A stretch of DNA of 64,000 bases. Source: Earliella scabrosa. Lineage: Eukaryota > Basidiomycota > Agaricomycetes > Polyporales > Polyporaceae. Position numbers and translations under genes: made by a program. The notes beneath the pieces were generated by a model. It searched no databases. It was not told where the DNA came from and saw only the letters and a program-made list of their open reading frames with translations. Of this stretch, positions 38,006 through 46,567 are shown piece after piece. Position 1 is the first letter of the stretch, and every line of letters begins with the position of its first letter. The stretch is taken from the NCBI GenBank assembly GCA_022605405.1, contig JABYQQ010000011.1, positions 1-64,000 of the forward strand, written 5' to 3'.

Positions 38006-39061
38006 TTACACCCACGCGCGCGGATTCTTGAGTACGTCCAGCAGCTTTCCCTCCCGACTCTCCGCCTCGGTTCCCAGCTCGCTCATGTACTCCCACCGCG
38101 CCGTCTCTGGCAAGCTCATGAGAATACTCTCGATGCGCGCGCCGGGTGTCATGAGCCCGAACTTGGTCCCACGATCGTAGACCAGGTTGAACTCCACGTA
38201 GCGTCCACGACGGAGGAGCTGCCAGCGCCGCTCGGGTTCTGTGCTGGGCGTGCGGCAGCGGCGCTCGAGGATGGGGAGGTACGAGGGCACGAACGCGTCT
38301 CCTGCGGCCTTGATGAACGCGAAGAGCTCGTCCGAGCTCTTGGGACGTCGTGCAATCGGCTCGAAGCGTTTGTGGGGCTCGTCGGAGAGGTCGTCGAAGA
38401 AAATGCCGCCGATGCCGCGCGACTCGCCGCGGTGCGGGATGAAGAAGTACTCGTCGCACCAGGTCTTGAACGTCGGGTAGAGGTCTGCGCCGTGCGGATC
38501 GCATGCGTCCTTGATGGTGCGATGGAAGTGCACGGCGTCCTCCTCGTACAGGTACGAGGGCGTGAGGTCGGAGCCGCCTCCGAACCACCAAGCGATGAGC
38601 TTGCCCGGCGTTCCTGCTGCCTGCTCGTCCTCCGTCGGCTGCTCGGTGATCTCAAAGTAGCGGTAGTTTGCGTGCACGGTGGGTGCGTGGGGGTTGCGGG
38701 GGTGGACAACGAGGGAGATGCCTGCGGCGAAGAAGGGGACGGAGGACTGGATGTCGGGGATGGAGGAGTGGTCTGCGCGCATCTGCTTGATGGCGGGAGG
38801 GGGCAGGATGCCGTGCACGACGGAGATGTTCACGCCCGCCTTCTCGAGCACGGTCTCCGGCGGGGCTACTCCTGCGGGCGGGACGGGCACTGCGAACACG
38901 CACGAGAGACCGCGCCCGCCCTGGGGCCGGATCCAGGCGTCGCGCTTGAACGGGGGCGCGTTGGGGTCGAGCCTCTCGAACGCGGCGACGATGTCCTCTT
39001 GGAGCTGGGAGATGTACTCTTCGACGCGCGCACGCATCGGCTTTTCCGTCGAGGCGGCCAT
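38006..39061 (-). CDS. HEM13: Coproporphyrinogen III oxidase (oxygen-dependent)
   Basis: This heme-pathway enzyme converts coproporphyrinogen III to protoporphyrinogen IX by two oxidative decarboxylations using O2. The gene has no intron. With the start at MAASTEKPMRARVEEYIS (39061) it encodes 351 aa, the usual length. Family landmarks are EDIVAAFERLDPNAPPFKRD, GGRGLSCVF, GVNISVVHG, FFAAGISLVVHPRNPHAPTV, HANYRYFEI, WWFGGGSDLTPSYLYEED, HFH, PHRGESRGIGGIFFDD, RRGRYVEFNLVYDRGTKFGL and the C-terminal ESILMSLPETARWEYMSELG. I chose 39061 because a TATA-like site lies 40-50 bp upstream and the protein family begins here. The frame is open 37 codons further (MYTRYETARDKPGIG at 39172), which would add an Arg/Pro-rich extension. 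It is convergent with the SPX-RING gene. Confidence 0.96.
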   Translation of the reverse strand: MAASTEKPMRARVEEYISQLQEDIVAAFERLDPNAPPFKRDAWIRPQGGRGLSCVFAVPVPPAGVAPPETVLEKAGVNISVVHGILPPPAIKQMRADHSSIPDIQSSVPFFAAGISLVVHPRNPHAPTVHANYRYFEITEQPTEDEQAAGTPGKLIAWWFGGGSDLTPSYLYEEDAVHFHRTIKDACDPHGADLYPTFKTWCDEYFFIPHRGESRGIGGIFFDDLSDEPHKRFEPIARRPKSSDELFAFIKAAGDAFVPSYLPILERRCRTPSTEPERRWQLLRRGRYVEFNLVYDRGTKFGLMTPGARIESILMSLPETARWEYMSELGTEAESREGKLLDVLKNPRAWV

Positions 39062-39100
39062 CGAGGGTGCGGTGCGAGGTGTGGAACGGGGCGTGGGTCG

Positions 39101-39110
39101 TGATATAAGC
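39101..39110 (-). promoter_or_regulatory. TATA-like element of HEM13
   Basis: The minus strand reads GCTTATATCA, 40-49 bp upstream of the ATG at 39061. If used, it excludes the longer open frame from most transcripts. Confidence 0.45.
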
Positions 39111-39523
39111 TGCAGGATACCTTCCGGCCCAATTCCCGGCTTGTCTCGAGCGGTCTCGTAGCGCGTGTACACAGCAGAGCAGGCGTCAAAGCAGCGCAGA
39201 TGTCTGTTCAGCTTGCGAGCGAGTGCGTCGACGTGTGCATGGCCCAGGCTGGCGACGTGATGAAAACATGATTACGGGCGCTTCTTGGCGCGATACATAC
39301 CTTTGTAGCGCGGTACAGTATTGTTATATACAATGACATACATACATGACGACTTGCCAGAGGACCTCTATGAAGCGCGAGATAATCAGAGGTGATGCGA
39401 AGCCAATACACAATGACGAGATAGTAGGTACATAGACGTGCGGTTGAGGCGTGATGTGCGTGCGTGCGAGAGCATGAGTCCGTACCAAGAAACGACGGTC
39501 CAAAGCATGAGACTAATTAGCGA
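39111..39523. other. Intergenic, tandem minus-strand genes
   Basis: This region lies between the promoter of HEM13 and the 3' end of the next minus-strand gene. Short ATACATAC-like runs occur at about 39295-39345. No gene is visible. Confidence 0.45.
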
Positions 39524-41244
39524 CTACAAAAACCTCTCGATATCATCCACGTTCGCCCACAAGTCCGCGCTGGAGTTCGCATCCTGGTTCTCCACCTCGT
39601 CATCATCCTCGTTCGTCACCATTGGCTCGGGCCTGCGCGCCGTCATCTCCTCCATCGGTTGCGAAGCTTCAGACGTCTGCACTCGAGCAGCGATATGAGG
39701 CGGGTCTGGGATGATGGGCGACAAACTCCTGCGAGAGTCCCTTGTCCCCACAGAACCAGAGTCAGGCCGACGGTCGACGCGGTGTCCGCTCGGGTCCTTC
39801 TTGACAGCGAATGGGACCTTGAACGGCTTGCTCTTCGTCTGAAACTTTGCACCAACGCCATGCCGGCGAAGCATCCCGAGCGGCGGTGGGTGTTGAGAGC
39901 GTGGTCGTTCAGACTGAGATGCGCCGCCTTGTGCCTGAGAAGGCCGAGCGACCGGAGGTGCGCAGGGCGTCGACGTCGGAACGGCTGTAGTGGCCTGGGA
40001 ATGGCGCGGAGCCGGAAGCGGAGGGGGAGGCATGCGTGACGCAGATGAAGGAGGTGGGCTTATTGACGCAAGTGCGGGCGGGGACACATATGGGACTGGT
40101 GTAGGCTCTGGGGAGACTGCACGTGAGGCTACCGAGGACTGTCGATGATTGTCATGAACCATGGGCGAATCATCCTCCTGAGGACTGGAAGCAGAGGATG
40201 ACTCGCAGTGGGACTCTGAAATGAAACCAGTCGTGTTCATGTTATCTGCGAGGGGAGACCAGGTGTGGTGAAAGCTCGCGGCAGGAGGGGAGTAAGAACC
40301 ACGAGACCCCGAAGAAGACGAACACGATGTTGGGTCATACTTCGGAGGAGGCGTTGGCGTGCTGGAGGGAAAGTCGTACTCCGGCTCGCCGAGGCGACTG
40401 TTGAAGAGAACGCGTGCGATGATGCTGGAGGGACCGGCAATTGGTTGCTCGTCTTGATGAGCGGCTTCGCGGGAACCAATGTCCGGATCGGTAGCGCAGC
40501 TCTTCAACTGTGCTTTCCGGGTGTGAGTAGAAGGCCGGGAGAAGACGGAGTCACTTGTATGTTGCCTTCGTACAATAGCGGCCTTCTTCCATGAGTGCTT
40601 GGAGACTCGGCCATCGATACACTTGGTCACGTCTTGAGCGGACGCAGCTCTGGAGGCCTTTGCAATCAGCCGTCCCTCGCGATCTCGCAGTGTACCGCAT
40701 AAATCGTGCATAAGATTCTTGAACTCGTTTTGCGCTGCGGAAACCGAGGGAGATACTTCTGCGGTAGGACGCAGAGCGGAGGCGCGGGCACGAGCGGGAT
40801 GGTTCGGGTCACCAGCTCTGCGTACGCGAGGGATATTTGGAGGAGCTTGGGGGTTCATGGCCCGTGAGGGACGTCGTTCGGAACTGATATCTTTCGAAGC
40901 TGGGATACCAATAGTCGGCATGAGAACGACACGCACGGCGAGGTGAGCAGAACGAGAGGGCCAGAATCCGTGTCCGCATGAGTTCTTCCTCGCAATAGAG
41001 GCGGATAAGCAACCAGTTTGGCCGCGGAACAAAGGACATCCCGCGCGGCCAGCACTTCAACCGGACACTTGGTGTGGAAGAGACTCGAACGAGGGGACGT
41101 ACCAGACTCTCCTAGCTCCCGTAAACGACGAAGCTCGGGGTTTGTTGGCGGAGGCATCCTGAATCGAGCGGCCTCAACTGAGTCAGACGACGGTTGCGAA
41201 CTAGATAGATCATGATCGACATCCATGTAGTCGTCCTGAGCCAT
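39524..41244 (-). CDS. Disordered Pro/Ser-rich hypothetical protein, 505 aa
   Basis: Two exons, 41244-41103 and 40899-39524, join in frame to give 505 aa. The product starts MAQDDYMDVDHDLSSSQPSS and contains one compact-looking region, AQNEFKNLMHDLCGTLRDRE followed by GRLIAKASRAASAQDVTKCI, near residues 85-125. A very long Pro/Ser-rich stretch follows (PSSTPTPPPKYDPTSCSSSS, PPPPLPAPRHSQATT), then a basic stretch (KFQTKSKPFKVPFAVKKDPS), and the protein ends in an acidic tail with the hydrophobic motif ADLWANVDDIERFL. Such an acidic/aromatic tail could be an activation or docking motif. That is inference. I do not recognise the family. The gene is the last clearly host-like one before composition changes. 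Confidence 0.75.
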
Positions 41245-41721
41245 CTTGGAGTAGAGAAGCGACGGCTGGTGAGAGTGGCGAAGAGGAGATGTGAGAGTCA
41301 GACACGGGAATGCGGATGGAGTGTGCCGACAAGAACACCAAGAGCGTGAACATAAGTACGCCGGAGACCGTGGGTCGACCGGTCCGCCGAGATGCCACCC
41401 AGTCTCCGTCAAAGGCGCGAACAAAGGGCAGGAGTGTTCATGGTGCTCCAGTGGCCGGAGCAGAGGTCAAAGGACAAATGTACCGTAAACGCTCACCACA
41501 ACGCGTTTGATCACGAGACCATCGTGTCGCGAGCGCTAGGTGGAAGAGTGCTCCGTCCGGCGTCCTCAGGCCTCAGCCTGCTGCAGGCCGCCCAACAATA
41601 AGCATAAGTATGTCGGAGTATACCCTGCAGATCCCGAAGTACAGCAAACAGCAAAAAAAAGCTCGTCAAGGCTCATCATCGTGTACTCATATCTAATTGT
41701 AACTAGTCAGAACAAGACAGT
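41245..41721. other. Intergenic, transition into the repeat island
   Basis: This contains the promoter side of the 505-aa gene. From about 41600 the sequence becomes AT-rich and stays so for most of the rest of the window. No gene was found. Confidence 0.45.
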
Positions 41722-41782
41722 ACACGCTCAGGTGAGCCCTCAGGCTGAGTACTGAGTCGGTTCCGATATCTGGGAATCACTG

Positions 41783-41862
41783 AGGGCAATATCCCATGTT
41801 GCCTGGGATAATATTTTGATAACATTGGAATAGAAGACTAAATGTTGTTGGGGTATTATTGC
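41783..41862 (+). repeat. MITE-like family M1, copy 1
   Basis: The copy reads CCCATGTTGCCTGGGATAAT then GATAACATTGGAATAGAAG and ACTAAATGTTGTTGG. The same string is found in reverse at 43866-43935 and 44836-44902 and in shortened form at 44384-44420. It is most likely the end of a miniature inverted-repeat element. Confidence 0.6.
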
Positions 41863-42141
41863 ATGCAATGTGTTGATAAAATTCAAAATGTGAGGGATAT
41901 TGTAGAAGCATTCTCTTGCACGGCTGTCCCTGCTCGGGCTCGCGACGCCCTTCCACAGCTCGCCCCTCGCGCGCTGTGAACCCGTCACGGCCGAGGCACT
42001 CGCCCGCTGTGATGAATTCATGAATGATGCCAGTGTGCAGCATGCTACACGCCCAGGTGTGCACCGGGCGCCCTGGGTATTTGGTCGGAAGTTATCTGCC
42101 GGGGCGGCGCTGGGTATCGAGCAGATAATTGGCAGCCGGCG

Positions 42142-42146
42142 CTTAA
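42142..42146. repeat. Target-site duplication CTTAA (left)
   Basis: CTTAA directly precedes the transposon end CCCCAGTG. The same five bases follow the other end at 43423-43427. The unoccupied copy of element A has a single CTTAG at the matching place. Confidence 0.7.
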
Positions 42147-43422
42147 CCCCAGTGAAAACTCGGTCGTATACGTTGGTTTAGTGTCGTTTACGCTCGTTTT
42201 TTCCTGTATCATTTGGAGCTAAACGAGAATAATACGAGAGGTGGTCGAATATACGAGAATCTCGTATTATGTTCGTATATCCGAGCGCCCCCCATAAATG
42301 AGAGTAAACAAGGGCAAACGGCGCCCTCGTAAGTGTCCGTTTCATCGCGTATGTTATCGCTTTGCCACCTTGGTATTCCGTCGCATCCTTCAAAAAACGG
42401 TTCTATACGGTCAAAAACGAATGAATTCGATACAATGTATGCTACAATACAGGCACAAACGACGTAATACATGCGGCGGTATCTAGTGGTATGCTAAACA
42501 ATTGACGCGACGCACCACTCGGAGGGCCGCGCGCACACGCATTGCGCGCACGCCGCCGCGCACGAACGCGCCCACCCTTGCCCACATAGGCGCGCTATGG
42601 AACAGTTAGTGTACGCGCCGTTTGTGAAGAGCGCGGCACGAGAATAGGACTTGGAGCTGCTCTAGCAAGACAAGTTAGTCCCACAGAGTAGTCAAAAGAA
42701 CTCCGACCGCACTTACCTTGTGCTGTTCTTACCATAGTAGTCGCCTTACCATAGTCGTCGCTGTACACCGTGACGAGGACGTAAAGCAGTGCAAGCGCAA
42801 GGAGGGAATACGGAGGTGACCACGGTAGAACTCACCATGTATATGAACAGACGAGTTGAGAAAAAACTCACCGCTATCACCTCTTGCAATGGCACCGGCC
42901 AGCGGCAGGGGGACAACGCGAGCGGGCTGGGTCGCGGGGAGCCCAGGGGAGATGGTTGTGGTCCAGGAAAGAGAGACGATGCTGCCATCGATAGAGGAGC
43001 GTGACGTAAATAGCCGGAGGGCAGAGGGCATGTGGAGCGTTGTTCGGGAGAGGACCAACAGCGAGCGCGAAGGAGCTCGCGACCAGACGGGCGCCTCATG
43101 GGGGCGCGGTGGCGCAGAGGCAGGAGCGGATGAAGGGAGAGGCACTAGGGCGGTGTGAAGCGGACGGCGCATGGACGCGACAGGCACGCCGGTGCAAGCG
43201 GGCGGACGCATAGTCACTGTCAGTGTCGCAAGGGCGCGGACGGCAGAGGCTCCGCACATGTCGAGCAACATCGCCGACGGCGCGAAACATGTCAAAAGTT
43301 AGAAGCGCCCAAGCGCATCTCGGTTCTCATGAGCATGGTAAACGAATTCATACCAAAACTAACGACTTATAACCGATAATAACAAGATTAAGCGAACATA
43401 AACGAGCGAGTTTTCACTGGGG
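42147..43422. mobile_element. 1.28-kb TIR transposon, non-autonomous
   Basis: Terminal inverted repeats begin CCCCAGTGAAAACTCG at both ends (perfect over 16 bp, then decaying) and are bordered by CTTAA duplications. The outer 300 bp on the left and 100 bp on the right are AT-rich and contain repeated CGTATA/CGTTT-like words. The middle (about 42480-43330) is sharply GC-rich and looks like host gene-space sequence. The longest internal frame (42729-43295, minus) has no recognisable domain, so no transposase is present. The superfamily is uncertain. A TTAA-type target would fit piggyBac, but the duplication is better read as five bases. Confidence 0.8.
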
Positions 43423-43427
43423 CTTAA
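43423..43427. repeat. Target-site duplication CTTAA (right)
   Basis: This matches 42142-42146 and directly follows CACTGGGG, the right transposon end. Confidence 0.7.
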
Positions 43428-43578
43428 CCCTGGCTCCAATATCGGTTTGCCCGATATCTGTTCGATGTGTGGGGCACAATGCTCCTGTATGGAAGCGCCG
43501 GTCGGAAATTATCTGACCACCCAAAATTCCCAGATATCGGAATCGACCCAGGGCTCACCTGAGCGTGTAAGAACATTC

Positions 43579-44383
43579 TTTGGGCAGTCTTTCTGCTATC
43601 CTAATATTGCCCCTGGAAATCTTATGCTGCCATATCATCACACATATTTAATATTGCAATGGATAAAACTCAAGAGGTTGCCCATGGATTAAACTGATGT
43701 TAGGGCACAGAACATGCTTTCAGCATTTCAAACATTGTCTGCAACATTTCCTGGACAGAACCTCCGGATAACATGTTACATGCTGATCACATGTAGCCAA
43801 TGGTACTATTCAGATAACATTTTGTGCAGCATTATACATGTTGTCAGAAGGTTGATTACACAAAAACACTAACAACATTTGGTCTTCTATTCTAATATTA
43901 TCAAGATGTTATCCCAGACAACATGGGAGTGGTCCTGCTTGTAAGAGAACGTGAGCGTGGGTGCTAAAGCGTGGAAACAGAGTGATGAATAAGGAAGGCA
44001 AGATAATATAATCACACAAGTGACCCTCGTGTGGACGCACAAAGGCAATCAGATTGGGGAGATGGGGTGAAGACAGTGGGCGCGACCTGAGGCAATTGCA
44101 TAGCGAATACAGGTGTATGAGTGTCTATATAAGTACCTAAACAAAATCCAGGCACTGAGGTACTGGTAACTGCACTGACAAAGAAATACGGCACTAATTA
44201 TAATGTGGCAGGTAACGGAATGCTGAGCGCTAATGTGGCGTATTGTATGAGCTCGAAACGGCTATAGTAACTCTAACACTGCTTTAGACAGATATTGATG
44301 CAAAAATCTTGATTCAGACCATGATTCATAGTCTGAATTGTCCATGAATCTAGATGTTGTCATGTTATGTGGGAGAATAGGTG
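43579..44383. other. AT-rich repeat DNA between elements
   Basis: Apart from M1 copy 2 this stretch holds only AT-rich non-coding sequence with short inverted words. No gene. Confidence 0.4.
43866..43935 (-). repeat. MITE-like family M1, copy 2
   Basis: In reverse this matches copy 1 over about 65 bp (CCCATGTTGTCTGGGATAAC, then AATAGAAGACCAAATGTTG). With copy 1 it forms an inverted pair, although other elements lie between. Confidence 0.6.
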
Positions 44384-44902
44384 GATAATATCAGAATAGA
44401 AGACTAAAAGTTATTGGGCTGTTATGTGGAGCAATAGACAGAGATTATTATAAATGACATAGAGATGATGTCAGGGTTCTTGGCCAGCTAGTTGTTTAAT
44501 AGCCTTCTGAATGATATTAATATGTTGACATTGAAGGACCTTTTGATAGCCTTTGAAGTGTCATTCAGATGTTGTACATGAGAATATTGTGCTCACATAC
44601 AATCAGTTATTAATAATACTTGAAGGAGCAACATTGAAGAGACTATCAATATGTTACTTGGCTGTCATGAAGTCTAATATTATCACAACATACCAAACAT
44701 CTCTCTTGTGCCACTAGTGAAAAGTATGCAGATATCATTAACAATACTCTTCACATGTTGTTGACCACTTCATGATGTCATCAAAATTGGCACCGTTTTT
44801 TATGCAATAGACTTGTTGAGACTGGAAGAATTGCAATAACATTTAGTCTTCTATTTCCATATTATCAAAATGTTGTTTCTAGCAACATGATGAATTGGCC
44901 TT
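44384..44902. mobile_element. MITE-like element M1, about 520 bp
   Basis: The left end (GGATAATATCAGAATAGAAG then ACTAAAAGTTATTGG) and the reversed right end (GATAATATGGAAATAGAAG then ACTAAATGTTATTGC) are inverted copies of the M1 end sequence. The interior is AT-rich without frames. Target duplications were not clear. Confidence 0.5.
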
Positions 44903-44904
44903 AG

Positions 44905-45110
44905 TGAATTTTGTGTCGTCAGATGATTTCTGACAGGCACTTCCATACTGGAGCGTTGTGCCCCAGGCATCGAACAGATATTGGGCAAACCGATACTGGA
45001 GCAAGGTCTAAGCACTGGCTGCAAAATATCTATTTAATACTCAGGGCCACCCCGGCAGATAACTTCCAACCAAATACCCACAGCACCCGGTGGACACCGA
45101 CACCCTGGTG
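44905..45110 (-). mobile_element. Element A, copy 2 (partial, unoccupied site)
   Basis: In reverse this matches element A copy 1 from about 42058 to 42141 and on from 43428 to 43535, without the 1.28-kb transposon. The junction reads GTGCTTAGACCTTGCTCC where copy 1 has GCGCTTAA, the insert, then CTTAACCCTGGCTCC. Its outer end is replaced by M1 sequence at 44902. Confidence 0.75.
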
Positions 45111-46293
45111 ACTTGACCTCCCTCGGTTGGGCGTCGGCCGGGAGTAGCCGTGATCCAGGCACACCCCCCATGAGTGGGCGGGCGACGCTGGTTTTTGAGA
45201 TAGCTGTCAATCTGCTTCAATAGGTGAGCTTTTCAATCTTCACGGTGGCTGCCATCACAGATCGCTGGAAATCGCCTCCATGTGGCTCTGGACCCGTCTG
45301 TTCCTGGGCGCCTCGTACTTGGCTGCCTCCTGCCCCTGCCTCCACACGTTGGGCTTGCGCAGCTCATTCAGCACGCCGTGTGTGATAGGGTATGATTGAA
45401 TGGCATTAGGTATGTAGGCACTTATTATCCATATACTCATTTACTTACATTATTAGTGAGTGAGTGAGTGAGTGAGTTTGGACTTGTCCATGCTTTCACA
45501 AGCTCTTAAACCTCTGAAATGTCTCTTAGATGTGCTTAGAAGTTAGATCTCTTAGAGATCATCAGAATGAATGACATGAGATGAACTTGTGCAGTTTCAG
45601 ACATCTACTCATTATATGAGTGCCATGGCATGAAACCAAGAAGGTAGCATGGGCAGGAGAATGATAACAAGCCCAGTTCTAGGGAAAGATTGGATGATTT
45701 CCCATTCAATTCTCATGCACTTGTCCTGGTTGTGACTCTTTATAGATCATAAACAGTGGAGAATTGAAGGGTAACCTAACTTTCTTGTATTCACTGCAGC
45801 TTCATTAGATTACACATTCTTTAAAGTGTCTAATATCTAAACTCTCTAAAGGGTGTCTAAAATCTCCAAATCTTCTAAATGAGAGGTTGAAAAGGATTTA
45901 GGACACTTGGACATCTACTGATTAGTACCAGTTAACTCAGGCTACCACAGTCTAAGTACTATCACTGTGGTTGAATCTCCTGCACAAACATTTGGAGAAG
46001 TATTTTGTGCCCTGGTAGCTAAGGCAACCAAATTTCTGTAGACATTAGTTTGATCTCCCCTGCTGTTTTTATGGATTGCAAAGCTGCTAATGGCCACTGT
46101 ACCACCTGTCATGTACTAAAAGCCTAACCCATCACAAGCTTTGGTATCTGCATCAAGAATAGCAAAGACAGGCAGAAGGGCAAACATACCACAGTCTGTC
46201 TTGACTGTTTCACCCGTGCAAAGCAGAGTAGAGTTGGCCAGAAGCAAGAGCAGAAAGAGGAGGAGTAGGATGGTGGGAGTGACTCTGAGGATA
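45111..46293. other. AT-rich repeat DNA
   Basis: A short minus-strand frame (45255-45440) reads NELRKPNVWRQGQEAAKYEA and PRNRRVQSHMEAI, which looks like a fragment of a coding sequence (possibly from a transposon), but no domain is recognised. A (GTGA)n run lies at 45456-45476. A hydrophobic minus-strand frame at 46116-46310 is composition-driven. Confidence 0.35.
45456..45476. repeat. (GTGA)n microsatellite
   Basis: About five perfect tetranucleotide units. Confidence 0.9.
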
Positions 46294-46567
46294 CAGGGGG
46301 CATATTTCAATGTTTCCTAGGATAACATTTGGAAAACATTGTGGTAACAGAAAAAGATGCTCTTGCCATACTTTATGCAATAGCATTGTGGAAACACATT
46401 GTTAGAAAGAGTTAACATCTAGGACACATGCAGGAAATATGCATTATCCAGAATGTTCTCAACATGTTTCCTTTATGTTTTCTGCTGTGATATGGCATCA
46501 ACATTCTTTTTGTTTATCCCGATGTTATCTCAATTTCATCTCGGGAAATATAGAAAAATGTCCCCTG
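46294..46567. mobile_element. MITE, about 270 bp
   Basis: Both ends begin CAGGGGRCATWTTT in inverted orientation and stay similar for some 60 bp (left TTTCCTAGGATAACATTTGG). The inner part of the end resembles M1 (CCTRGGATAAYATTT...AACATTG), so it may belong to the same group. No frame inside. Confidence 0.55.

Larger units (their letters stand above)
41722..43578. mobile_element. Element A, copy 1 (interrupted by a nested transposon)
   Basis: Both ends carry the same inverted terminal sequence, TACACGCTCAGGTGAGCC followed within 40 bp by TTCCGATATCTGGGAAT (left end about 41722-41775, right end in reverse at about 43525-43578). No transposase frame is seen, so it is a non-autonomous DNA element. 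It is interrupted at 42147-43422 by a TIR transposon. Its left part also includes a copy of the MITE-like family described below. A partial second copy lies at 44905-45110 in reverse and a left-end fragment at about 54283-54325. Confidence 0.6.

Noticed and set aside
42729..43295. 188-codon frame inside the TIR transposon as transposase
   Set aside because: No catalytic motif or domain. Composition follows the GC-rich captured segment.
46116..46310. Leu-rich minus-strand frame resembling a membrane peptide
   Set aside because: It is a translation of a purine-rich run. No start context, no homology.
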